From: Fonsecaea monophora
Taxonomy: Eukaryota; Ascomycota; Eurotiomycetes; Chaetothyriales; Herpotrichiellaceae
NCBI RefSeq assembly: GCF_001642475.1
Contig: NW_019173964.1
Coordinates: 1-64,000, forward strand
DNA length: 64,000 nt
Direction: 5' to 3'
Within the stretch, counting starts at the first letter, position 1; each line of letters starts with the position of its first letter. Below are positions 23,598 to 35,200 of the stretch, one piece after another. The position numbers were made by a program, and so were the translations under genes. Under the pieces are notes generated by a model, which saw only the letters and a list, made by a program, of their open reading frames with translations, did no database searches and was not told the DNA's origin.

Positions 23598-24536
23598 ATG
23601 TGGATCATAAACTGGTGTATGTGCAATGGACTTCCTGCGCTTGTGCAGAGGACAGACTGACCTGATGGTTGTTATCACTTTAGTCTACGATATCCTCGCC
23701 TCTCTGGGTCTTCTGAACAAGCATGCCAAACTCCTCTTCCTCGGTCTCGATAATGCGGGAAAGACAACACTATTACACATGTTGAAGGTGAGAGGGCTCT
23801 GAAGCAACAAACCGCGGAGTTTGTGTGGTGCGGAACTGGATAGGAACAGATTGGGACTGCCTATCATGACCCATGGCTTTGATCATGGACGTGGAGGAGC
23901 TGCAATCTTGGACTCGGTTCGGTCGTAGAGTTCGAAAGCTGACCATGCGTGCTGCTTTATAGAATGACCGTGTCGCAATTCTGCAACCAACCTTACATCC
24001 CAGTATGTACATCCCCAATGATCCTCTTCGAATCAGTATATTATACTGACAAGCTCTGGCACAGCTTCCGAGGAACTCGCCATTGGAAACAACAGATTCA
24101 CAACCTTCGACCTGGGTGGTCATCAACAAGGTACGTTGGACACTATTTCGCAGCCCTTCGGGGCGACGCAGCCAGGTGGACTAACTCCTGCGCAGCGCGC
24201 CGCCTCTGGCGCGACTACTTCCCCGAGGTATCGGGCATCGTCTTCCTCGTCGACGCCAAGGACCACGAACGTCTACCGGAAGCCAAAGCAGAACTCGATG
24301 CCCTACTGGCAATGGAAGACCTCGCAAAGACGCCGTTCCTGATTCTGGGAAACAAAATCGATCACCCGGATGCGGTGTCAGAGGATGAATTGAGACATCA
24401 GCTAGGCCTGTATCAGACTACGGGCAAGGGCAAGGTACCACTCGAGGGAATCAGGCCGATTGAGGTGTTTATGTGCAGTGTTGTCATGAGGCAGGGTTAT
24501 GGAGAGGGTATCAGGTGGTTGGCGCAATATGTTTGA
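23598..24536 (+). CDS. SAR1: Small GTPase SAR1 (COPII coat)
   Basis: Arf-family GTPase that starts COPII vesicle budding at the endoplasmic reticulum. Five exons: 23598..23616, 23684..23787, 23963..24002, 24065..24130 and 24196..24536, total 189 residues, the standard length. It starts [17 protein letters not shown], the amphipathic Sar1 helix, with the first exon only 19 bases long. Nucleotide-binding motifs are GLDNAGKTT (27-35), the switch II sequence DLGGHQQARRLW, and NKID. All five splice junctions restore conserved Sar1 sequence and frame. It ends WLAQYV. Two TCACGTGA sites lie upstream. Identification is certain, and exon boundaries are very likely exact. Confidence 0.97.
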
Positions 24537-24980
24537 AAGACAGCAGAGCAGATGATGCATAATGACAAAAGGGAGGCAATCCCGACGGCCTTCAGCGATC
24601 GATACGTTCAATCTGTCGAGCCACAATCCCCATAGTCCCAATTTCACCCTTTCGTCAGAGAAATCAATCAATCAATCAGTTCCTCAAACCTCGTCCGCCG
24701 TCCCATTCCATGCACACACATACATCCACCATACCAAATCAATGGGCCCTTGGTACGAAGAGGAGTCAAAAAATCGGAGTTGATAAGACACAATGCCATT
24801 TCTTCATTTGAGCAGCGAGACCACTCACATGCAAACCCCCATCAAAACATTTTGACGCGAGATAATACGATACACATGCTGGAAGAAGAACATACAAGAT
24901 AAGATGAGAGCCGCGAGAGGTAGAAAGAGAGGAAGAGAAGTAAAACAAGAACACAGTGACGAAATACACAACACTCGGGC

Positions 24981-25000
24981 AGAGAGAGAGAGAGAGAGAG
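24981..25000. repeat. (AG)10 microsatellite
   Basis: Ten uninterrupted AG units in the SAR1 downstream region. Confidence 0.9.
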
Positions 25001-25172
25001 GCAAGACACACAGACAGACTAAACAGACTAAACAAACATCCGGTCGGTAGAGAGGGAGGCAGGTTGTCAGTTAAACAGGTATTATTAGACCGTTAGAATG
25101 GATGAATGAATGTGATTTTCTGTCGATACTTTGACCGCATCCATCATCATCACTATCGATCCAGTCTGTGGC

Positions 25173-25245
25173 AACACACACACATATATATCTCCATACC
25201 TACCTATATACTTACCTATCTGCCTACCCACCTAGCTACGTAGTA
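25173..25245. repeat. AC/AT and CCTA-like tetranucleotide tract
   Basis: An ACACAC-ATATAT run passes into imperfect TACC/TACT units. It is typical of low-complexity 3' flanks, with no function suggested. Confidence 0.7.
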
Positions 25246-26392
25246 AGGGAGAGTAAGCCAGAGAGAACAATACAGATATCCAAGCTCCACGTGCATGTGT
25301 ATAAAGAGTCAATATGCATGGTGTGTATGTGCTTTGTGGGTACATATATGTATATATATGTCATATATACGTGTTGTGTTGAACGTCCTAGGTACCTAAT
25401 GTGTAGATATAGCCCTCGAGATGGGTCCACGAGATATAGCTCACCTGTGTTGTTCTCGGCTCCCAAGGTCAGCGACCATAACACTCAATCTGTAAGATAT
25501 GGCGTAGGCAAGACGTATAGGCGCAGTTCGTCGTACGCACTACTATCTCGTCTCATCCCAAAATAACAAAACCCTCTATTAAATTCACAGCATACTACTT
25601 ATTTAAAGTCATCTTGATACAGAGGGAGCGGATTCAACTGCTAACTCGATGCGTAACTGCTCTGCTTTGTGTCGTGTGGTATGATCTGCTTTATTCTTGT
25701 TCTGCACCGTGCATTCAATCATTCCATGGGCGTTTCTTTGTCCATCCTTCATCACCGCATCGAAAAAAAGGGCAGGAAAGCAAAACCGGCATTTGCGTAG
25801 TACATTTGGAATGGGGAAAGTAGTCTCGCCTTGCGCCCTGCGCTCCAGCAACATCTCTTTCCTTCTTTCCCACAGACAAAAACACATCGGCAGTTACACC
25901 GCGAACAGGGGGGTCAGGTTCCGGGTGGTCAAAAAAGCATTCTCCATGTCTCATACACCACGACCCTGTTCCACAAAACATCACTATCCCTGAGCCCATT
26001 TCCATTGAGAGCCCCATGAAAAGTACTTAGGCCGACTCGTCCTTGACCTTTGCCTCGACCCAATACCTTGCCGCCGAATTTGTCGTCATGACTGATTTTG
26101 CCATTGTGGATACTAAAGACTGGCGTCCGACCTCCAAAAATCTGACAGGTCCGAGGGCTAGTCAACGTATTGATGAAAATGAGTAACTGGGAAGTCTTTC
26201 GCAGGTCCAAAAAGATGAGATGTTCATGAGAGCGTGGAAACTATCAAGTGGTGGCGGTTGGTCACATGCTTCGGAACCGGAGGGAAAGGACACTGGTCGA
26301 GTGCGAGACCGGATCGACGGGGAAGCCAGAAGGTGACCCTATCTTCTTCCAAACCTGCTATCAATGACATCGATCAGCCCGAGTCGAAGGGA

Positions 26393-27579
26393 CTAGGTTT
26401 TGGATTTGCGAGACGGAGTATTGGACCCGCTTGGGCTCTTGGAGCCATACACGTACTTTTGTTTCTTCTCGGCAGGTTTGAGAATCTGGTGCGGGTGGAA
26501 AGTCAGCAAGGATACTTCAAGGATCCAGAGGGTTTGTGCCGTACCTGGAAGGAGCAAAGTAGACTTTCGTCTACGCTCATCATGGCACCAGCATTGTCAA
26601 ACTCGCCGCAGTAGTTTGGAGCGCTGAACAGGGTGACCAACTGTCGCTTGGAGAAGAACTCGTAGCCGTCTTCCACCACTTGATGTGCACGACAGATAAG
26701 GTCCATGTCATGTTTTTGCAGGAATCGTGACACGACATCGGGTCCAAAGGTGAAGGACACGCCACGATCGTTCTCACTCCAGCCGGTGATGTCCTTGTCG
26801 GGATCTGACCAGAGTAAATCGCAAAGGAGGCCGCAGTCCGGAATCTGTTGTTCGTTAGTGGATTCAGTACTCATGTAGAACAGCCGCGACCGTGCCGGCT
26901 TCGCAAGCAGGTGGGAACACTCACATCTGTCGGTCGCATGACACGGCGTATCTGCTCCATTGAGTTCAGATCCGGACTCAAGCCACCGTGCATGGTGAAG
27001 ATCTTCTCGTCAATGATAGCGGCGATCGGCAAGCAGTTGAAGCAGTCCGTAAATGTCTTCCATAGCTTAATATTGTATCGACGTTTGCACTCATCGTAGA
27101 AGCCATAAATACGGTTGATGGAAGCGCACTCGTGGTTGCCACGCAGAATGAAGAAGTTTTCGGGGTATTTGATCTTGTAGGCTAGAAGCAAGCAGATAGT
27201 CTCGAGGGATTGCTTGCCTCGATCCACGTAATCGCCGAGGAAGAGATAGTTGGCTTCGGGGGGGAAACCGCCATATTCGAAGAGGCGGAGAAGGTCGTAG
27301 TACTGGCCATGAATATCGCCACAAATCTACGACGATGATAATCAGTGTGACTGTTTTCCGCGAGGGCAGATTGATGTTCAAAGGAGGAGCAATTCGTACC
27401 TTGATGGGGGCTTCTAGCTCGAGCAATATCGGCTGCGAGATGAAGATTTCTCGCGCCTTTGTGCAAAGGTAGCGAATCTCATTTTCGAGCAGCTGAACCT
27501 GCTTCCCTGGTCTGCTTCCTCTGACCTCTAACAGGCGATCAATGACAGAATCGAGGTCTACCTCATTTGCGTCGGCCAT
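26393..27579 (-). CDS. GLC7: Serine/threonine protein phosphatase PP1 catalytic subunit
   Basis: Type 1 phosphatase (yeast Glc7, Aspergillus BimG) acting in mitosis, glycogen metabolism and polar growth with many targeting subunits. Exons, high to low: 27579..27400, 27326..26925, 26844..26545 and 26485..26393, total 324 residues, as usual for PP1. Metallophosphatase motifs are present in order: GDIHGQ at the exon 2 start, GDYVDRG, GNHE, then MHGGLSPDL. The downstream block SFTFGPDVVSRFLQKHDMDL is typical of PP1, and SAPNYCGEFDNAGAMM is the beta12-beta13 loop. The last exon encodes the variable tail, with KYVYGSKSPSGSNTPS; the T in NTPS is a plausible proline-directed phosphorylation site. All metal ligands and catalytic residues appear intact. 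Confidence 0.97.
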
Positions 27580-29823
27580 AGTGGGATCGCCGCGGGCGGG
27601 GCAAGGGGGTGGAAGGAAGGGGGGGCGGCGACCAGGTGCGGTCGGATGAGAGGAGATTCAAGGAAATCAATGGGTGTCGAGGCGTGCAGATGGTAACGCT
27701 AGTCTGCTGAAGAATGTTTTGGATCAGTCTGGGATGAATTAATTGTAGGTGGTGAGTGGCGGCTGACGCAACTGACTAGTTCGGGGGGTGGCAGAGAGTA
27801 TGTACCAAAATTGAATTTTCGACCCCGAGGCACCCAACAAACGGGTTCAGCGAGAGGAGTCCCCAATCAGACTTGACGAGGGAGGAATGAAGATCGCAGG
27901 GGACAATGACCTTCAGCAAAGAAAGGTGTTGTTATCGTGGTGGATGTTGGAGGCACAATGTGCCAGGCTGAGGAGTGTTTTCTCGGCGCAGAGCGGGCAA
28001 CGCAGTTGGGTTTCGTGAGCACCAGTTTGACACCGTACGATTTTTCTTCTTGCAGGTAGTGGGTCGGTGTCAGTGACAAAGAGCCGGATTCGCGGTGCTT
28101 TGAAGAATGAGGATGGAATGAATCGAATACAGATCGCAGGGCGATTAATACAGGCGAAACGCGAGGTGAACTGCGGCCGGATGAGAAACGCAGTGCAGGT
28201 TTGCGGTGGTTATGGGATAAGATGGACTGGATGAGTGGTTGGTGGACGGAGGGAGGGATGGGAATGGGAGGGATCAGTGGGTGGAAGGCGGGATTCGTCT
28301 ATTTTCTCAAATCCTGGCAGGCGGCAAGGCGGTATCCTCTCTTGGCACCAACACTCCTCGTTATGTTTTAGTTGCAAGACACAAAGAAATCTTCCCTCTC
28401 CTATTTCTTCTTTCTGGTTGAGTTTTTTTTCCTTCGGTCTGACACCGTGAAGAGAAGTACAAGGACTGTCAGGGGAAAGAGGAGGAAACATAACAAGAGC
28501 AAAACAAGAGATAGTCTTATGTGTGCAGCCTGCGAGCATACAATTTGGGGTGAGAAAGAGAAGGAGACACACAAGAGACACCACGAGATACGCGAGAAGG
28601 AATGAGACAGTCGCCACGAGTGACAACAACGCCAGTAACTCATTACTCAACTCGCCTGTCCTCTACATCATTCAGTCAAGTTTTCTCTGCAAGAAGAGCT
28701 GCGAATACAGCGTTCCCCTGGCTGCGCTCTAACTGCTAAATCGCGTTCAACTCTCCTCCCCTCCACCCATCCATCCCACTCATTAATCACCCAATCAGCC
28801 CACCCAAACACCACTGTGGCCGTGGCCTCCTGCATCCTCAAATACCTTTCACCTTTCTACTTTCGACCATCATCTACTGTATTTGATAAGTACGGGCAAG
28901 GCCCTTCCCATGCTGACATAAAGCAATACCTGTAACACTTCACCTCCATCTCACGACAGAGATTTGGTATGGGTGCGCATAATTTCCCTTGAGCATGAGC
29001 TGACGTCGCCGTGGCGACCATAAAGAATCTACCATTGCAAACCTTGCCCCCTCCCAACCTCTACAAAGCTCTTAGGACATCACTTCGCCTTTGCGGTGTC
29101 GACTTTAGGATCCTGCGTGGTCGCTTACTCGACGACTCGGATTCCTTACCTGGGGAATTAGCCTGTGGTGACACTCTGCATACGCAGATAATCATTCGAC
29201 GCTTGTTCTTATTGTCGGATTTGTGGATGAGCCTCGTAACTTCCCCAGCTATATCCGGACTCCGGCACAGTGTGCCAGGATTCTGCTGCAGGTGTCAGCA
29301 CTCTGTTATTGTAAGAGCACCATTCGTACTATGCATAGTTCTGTGTCCATCGAGGTGGCAACGCGCTGTCCGGTAAGCAGGAGATGGATGTAGATATTGG
29401 TACTGTACTTTGGACAAGATCGCGAACATGTATCAATTGCAAACAGGCACTAAACTTCCATCCCAGTCCCATGGTCTCATGCTTTCATGCAATCATGCAG
29501 ACATGATAAAAGCAGTCTGTACTAGATTCCCTTCCCGTCAGAACCAAAACAAAACGCCATCGCTATGCTTCGAAAAGCACATCTGAGCAGAATGCCACGA
29601 ACAATCCCATGCGGTAAACAGACGCGACGACTGGTTTCCCCGATCCAGCTATACATCCCACGAAGTCTTTCGGCAAAATCGCAACGAATGGGTATATCAA
29701 TGCAAACAAAACACAAAAAACCCACGGCCTCATGGCTGAGACACGAATGGCCTCTAGTAAGAATGTCAAAAGAGAAATGTCCGCACATACGCAGCAAAAA
29801 TCACACATGTTGGGAAGGCGGAC
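27580..29823. other. Intergenic, PP1 promoter side to LRR gene 3' end
   Basis: About 2.2 kb. The part near 27580-28700 is probably the PP1 promoter and leader on the minus strand, with GA/CT-rich stretches. Open frames there are low in complexity or lack motifs. The rest should include the LRR gene 3' untranslated region. No gene is supported. Confidence 0.5.
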
Positions 29824-32261
29824 TTATCCCAGTGTCCGCCCGCCACCAGAAACCATGACCTGGTGTCCTGACCGATGCAACGCATCATGGCTCAGGCTTT
29901 GCCCTTGTAAAACTTCAAAATGATGGCTGTTGTGCCAATTCTGGTCACCCAAAGCGTTGAGCCAATTGCTGCCAAATTCTTGTCGGAGTGCTTCCACTTT
30001 CGCTCGGTAGTCATCTTGTTGTTGAGCTGGCTCGCTCGAGCCAACAGATGGTGCCTCTGTCGAACCATCGAAAACGTCGTCCACCACTGCTTCGGCTAAT
30101 CGTGATTGTGATATAGTCGGGGCACTGAGTATTGGGACGTTATCATGGTCCATGATATTGGCACTCGGCGTGATCGTCGCTGCTAAGTCCTCGTCAGGAA
30201 CTCGGGCAAAAGTTTCATCGTGTGCCAGATCTACTATCCGTCTTCGGGGAGGCTTTTTCCGGCGCGTCGTGTTCATGACAATCTCCGCTGACTCGCTGTA
30301 GCCAGGCTGAGCCGGATCAGACTGTTGAACTATTACCGGGTGCTCAGCAATTCGGACGGATGGTTGTGAAAGCTCTCGCTCAACCTCGGGGACTCGATCC
30401 ACCAACTGCTTTCGCTCCGAATAACCTGGCCCTGAGTCATCGACAATAATGTCCTCCACGTACCCAGGCGTCTTTCGAAAGAGATTGAAGGTGGTCACTC
30501 GGTATTCAGAGTGCGTTTTGGTGAACGGGTTTCGCTTGACCCATATCCGTTTTAGATTCGGTATACCCGTGAGTCTTGCCATTTCCATAGGATCTGAGAG
30601 CTGATTGTCCTGGACGTTCAACTGTTCCAGAGACAGCAGCTTCTCCACACCTGCCAATGACCGTAAGCGATTCCCTTTCAGGTTAATTGTGAGGATAGCA
30701 GGCAGAGGCGATCTCGAAAGTGACTGGAGAGAACCAATCATGCAGTTCGATAGATCAAGAGAAACGAGCCTCGTCAAGGATGCCAAGCTATCTGGGATTT
30801 CGTTGAAGAGGTTAGAAGAGAGATTGAGGGATCGAAGAGTGCTGGCTACAGGCGCCAGACTTTGTGCTGAGATGGTGGTCATGGAGTTGTCTGCCAGGGA
30901 TAGATACTTCAGCCTCTGCCATTTTGAGGGAGGTAGGGTATTTAAGCTCAGCATGTTGGTGCTGCTCTCGCTACGATGCGGCTGGATCGAGTACTCGCTC
31001 GAGTAGGAACTTCCAGATCCTGTCCTTCTCACCGTCGACGAGTAAGTCCGAACATGTCTATACGAGCTGGCAGGCCGAGAGGCACTTGGCCGTTTTGGAG
31101 ACACGCTTCCAGAGAGCGGCTTCGTTTTGTGCCCTGGCTCCATCGAGTCTTCATTATCCAAGCTTCCATGGGCTGGCGAGCCTGGATCAGAATGTGACTG
31201 TGCATATTCAGCTCGTGGGGTGGACGGCACTGTCCAGGAGGCGGACATGGTGGGAGATCCACGTCCTCCTTTGGTGGATCGTCTTCGACGTTTCTCAGCG
31301 TCGTCCAGAACAATGTTGGTGAGTAGCTCAGTTGGATCACTGACATTAGCCCGCTTGACTGTAAGTAGTGTCAGCTGTTCGGATATTCGATCCCATCCGA
31401 AGAATTGGCGGAAATCAAGATCCACTATGTCCAGCTGTTGAAGGTTCTTGAAAGCAAATAAAGGAACAGCAGTATCGAAGGGGAATTCCTCGTATCCCTT
31501 GATCAGCCGTGCGCGGTGATCAGTGGTGAGGCGCAAAGAAGGAAGCTTAGTAAAGGCAGAATAGAGATAGGTGAGGTCCGCCTGCGTTAGGGCTTTGGCC
31601 TTCTCGCTTTTGGATGTGCCCCCTCCCAGGCCAATGGACGACCAAAAAGAGCTCATTCCCGACATGACACTGCGCATGCTGGACACGGAATGTATCGAAT
31701 CTTTATCACTCCGGCCTTTGGACGGTTTGTGGGTTTGCAGGAAGGAGACATAGTTGGAGGGTGTAGGCTCGCTGGTCAAACTCTCGAGTCGTATGTTCAT
31801 CGGCCCAACAGCTATATCCAGCTCTTCCATGCGAGATAAGAGGTAGAAGAGATGGTGGGGTGTCAGCGTCAACAATGCCGCCTTCGCGGCATGGGATCGA
31901 AAGTAGAGGCCAGCAAAGGAGAATGCTGCAGCTAGAGCGCTGGCGGAGGTATTTGTACTCGAGGAAGATGTACCAGAGGTTGGGACAGAGCTGTTTGCAG
32001 AGTTATTGTTGAGGGAAGCCTGCCGCCTGTGAACAGACATCTGCAGACTGTTTGCGAGGGCCTTCTCATGTTGGCGGATAAATTGCGCCAGAGACTGCAA
32101 AGGACATCACAACGAATCAGTCAGGATGCTTGGTATGGAGGGGGTAGAGGAATTTTGCAAGCGACTTGATCCTAGCCCGCGTGCGCATAGTTGTGATTGC
32201 GATGCTAGATAACACTTACCCGAATGAAATGATGCCCATCTTCTGTTTGCAGGCGGTCCAT
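29824..32261 (-). CDS. Leucine-rich-repeat protein, unknown role
   Basis: Two exons, 32261..32220 (MDRLQTEDGHHFIR) and 32094..29824 (from SLAQFIRQHEKALANSL), joined across a 125-bp intron, give 770 residues. The N-terminal 130 residues are helical and followed by Ser/Thr-rich linkers. Residues about 400-537 hold at least five LRR units with the pattern LxxLxLxxN/CxL (RSLNLSSNLFNEIP, SLDLSNCMIGSL, INLKGNRLRSL, LNVQDNQLSD), capped by IWVKRNPFTKTHSEYR. The tail is acidic and disordered, with a basic motif RRKKPPRRRIVDLAHDE, and ends in a helix, EALRQEFGSNWLNAL. The family resembles LRR scaffold proteins of filamentous fungi. No enzyme domain is seen, and function is not inferred beyond protein binding. 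Confidence 0.88.
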
Positions 32262-35200
32262 CTCCTGCTTTGTCGACCTCGAGGGCTCGATATGGGCTTG
32301 TGGGAAAGGCTCTTTGGGAACAAATTTTCAAGGTAAAGGAGTGTGGAGGTCTAAGACGTGCGACCCGGGAGCTGTTCGCCAAGTCAACTGAAGGCTCATT
32401 GACAGGTTGGATATTGGGAAGGACGAGAACATACGAGGATTCCGCAAAGAAATCATGGTGGCATGTGGCGTGTCAAAAGGTCCTGGCTGCAATGCCCTGT
32501 CTACGTGACCAGGCTGAAGAGACTGTCCGCAGCCGGTAAGGAAGATTGCAGATGTGTCTGTGCCTCTCTTCACGCGTGATGCCCAGTGAGACAAGACTCT
32601 GATTCACCCGAGTGAAATTGAGGCAGAACGCTGTGTATATTGAGGGGAATTGGGACGTTCAACCAACTGTTGTGTAAGCACAAGTGGTTGCGTGACAGTC
32701 GTGGGAGAGCAAGTGACGGGCCTCGACGGGTCAGCAGTGAGATGAGCCGTGGGATGAATGAGGCTGAGAGGGGGGAGGAGATATGAGGGTGTGTATGAGA
32801 ACCCAGAATACCAGCACAGAAGAGATGCAACGACGGCCGCGTCTGATGTGCAAGACCCCAGGATGTTGAACAATGGCGGTGACAAGGTAGAGTTCAACTG
32901 TCTGAAGTTTGTGTAGGGGAGCGCAGGAGGGCGGAAGTGGGATGCAGGATGGAAATGGAAGAGATTGAGTGTGCAGAGTTTTGCTATCAAAAGGTAACAA
33001 CAGAGTTAGATTGGGCTTGGGGCCAGGGTGGAGGGGGGACAGCGGGCAGGGCGGGCAGGCGGGCAGCTCGTAATGGGCACCTTTAACTAGAACCGATCAG
33101 ATGCAGGGGCATGGGTGGTCTGAACGGAGCCGGGGGGTGGGAAAGAACTAGCTATTAATGCCCGGCTCAGTTAGAGGCAGCGGGATCAGATGCATATCAT
33201 CAACAGTCTTGGTGGGCTGTACCCAAGTAATAGAGGATTCCGCCACGCTTCCTATAACAAAACGCGCCTCTCCCCCCCCCTCCCTTCAACAACCCCACGG
33301 TAGTCCACTTGCTCAACTGACTGGTTCCCTGGATTGCCTTTGCATACCAGGCTAAGAATGACAAGGACAAATGAGTGAGTACTAACTACGTCCTCAGGAC
33401 AACTCTGGTGGCACCCTGGGTTGTCATCTGAAGCTGATGGTATTGCTCAGGCTCTGCTCAGAGCGAGTTGAGTCAACAGGATCGACGTTGATCTCCCTGC
33501 GGTGTCTCTATGCCTTTTCCACGACGGGTATATCGACGACTTATCCCTATCCACAATTGTGCTCCTTCGGGGGACCCTCACGGCTTTTTGATCACGAGAG
33601 CGGCGATGATATCCTCTCCCTGCCCAAGTTACCCGCCCGAAATCCGAAAGCTTCACACCCTCCACTGTCCTCATTCTCGTGATTGACCTCGTAATCCGTC
33701 AAAAAAATTAGACTCAGCTTCCAGACACCAGACCAGGTCCCGAGTGTTTAGATGTCGCAATGAGATCCGTCGATGGCCGGCCGGACAGGCTCGGCCCTCG
33801 CTTGGTTCCTACAGCATCATCTTCGAAGGAAGCCGCCTAATCAGAGGCGGCAGGAGATACACAATCACACAACCGCTGGCCTTGCCCCCTCATGCCACTC
33901 GACATGCGACTGGGAGAACCGTGCTGGAAAAGGTTCTGTCACATCGTCGAGGCTAAACTTTTCTCGATCTTTGGTTCTGGGAACTTTTGCACCTTCTGCA
34001 GTCAAAGTGGCAGGAGTTTCCTTGCAGCTTTAGAGCAATTCCACGCCATGTACAAAAGCGACGCCCAATAAGTTGTCGGTGTGGTCGTCTCGTGGAGAGT
34101 CAAGAGAGCCAGAGGGCGAGAGACCAGTACCATTAGGCGCTTTGATGCACCGCTGAGGGTTAGAGCACACTAGGAATAGCTGTCTGTTGTTTGACTGGCC
34201 CGACACTTCGAAACAACCTCAGTGTAGCCTGATCAGGCTCTGGATCTCTTCATTCGTCCGGGCTGCTATGCGCTGACGACGATAACGCCAACCAAAACGA
34301 GGTGTTGTGGCAAGCCAGTCTGCCGGTCTGGCTTCGCAGAACCCGATGGCTACCAACTTGCATTCGTATCTGCTTCTGTCCTTGTCTTCGGCACTCACAT
34401 ATCACGGACGCCCGTCTGCATGACCAGTCCTTCTGCGTCTGTGCTCCGTCAACGACAGGTCAGGCTTCTGACCGCCACTCTAAAAATGACAATTCCAGGC
34501 TGTGCCTTCTCGCGGTCTCGACCGATTGACCAATGCTGATGCATGAGCCGTGTGACACAGAATGCTGCACGAGTTCGAGCGGGAATATTTCTCAGTCAAA
34601 CACACAAGTTCGCCATTATTGACTCAATCTGAGGGTGGTAAGAAACCCGCTAAGCAAAGAATGCTCCCTCTTTGCTGCAAATCTAGGGCGCATTGGTCCG
34701 TGGTCACATTGCTAGCGTCAAAATCAGCTGCAGCTTCGGAGGACCTCATGACCGATGCTGAGAAAAAAGTGGTGGCCTTGTTACCAACCACCGCTCTCCC
34801 ATCGGATCAGGCTGCTTGATTTGAGCCGGATGCAGGCTCAGCAAAGGGGGGTTACAGTTCCAGCATTTCATTTTACGTGCTGAAACCCCGAGAGGTCTGG
34901 GACCTACATTCACGAAGCAGACAGAACGCCGGGCTTTGTTCTGTTAGCGAACTCCGGGGGAGAAAGGGCACCAATTCCTGCATAAAAAATCAGGGAGATC
35001 TCCTCGAAGTCTAACCTCTGGGGCAAAATACGAGTAGGACCCGTGCGTGGGCTGCGAATCGCTTACTGAGGGCTGGTTCTTGCGCTTCCCGCCACTTAGG
35101 AAGCCAAGTGTGGGATGTAGTGCGGACAACCGAGAAGTCTTTCAGCATCAAACGAATTATGCTGTGTCACAGGAAGATCGCAGGCAATGGAAATGTTACA

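Larger units (their letters stand above)
24537..26392. other. Convergent intergenic region with simple repeats, SAR1 / PP1
   Basis: About 1.9 kb that should hold both 3' ends. It contains an (AG)10 tract at 24981-25000, an AC/AT then CCTA-like microsatellite stretch around 25173-25245, and a TATATG-rich stretch near 25335-25372. No gene is supported. Confidence 0.55.

Noticed and set aside
28210..28650. 146-codon minus-strand frame upstream of PP1
   Set aside because: It is a low-complexity hydrophobic then Pro/His-rich peptide in GA/CT-rich DNA, probably PP1 promoter or leader.
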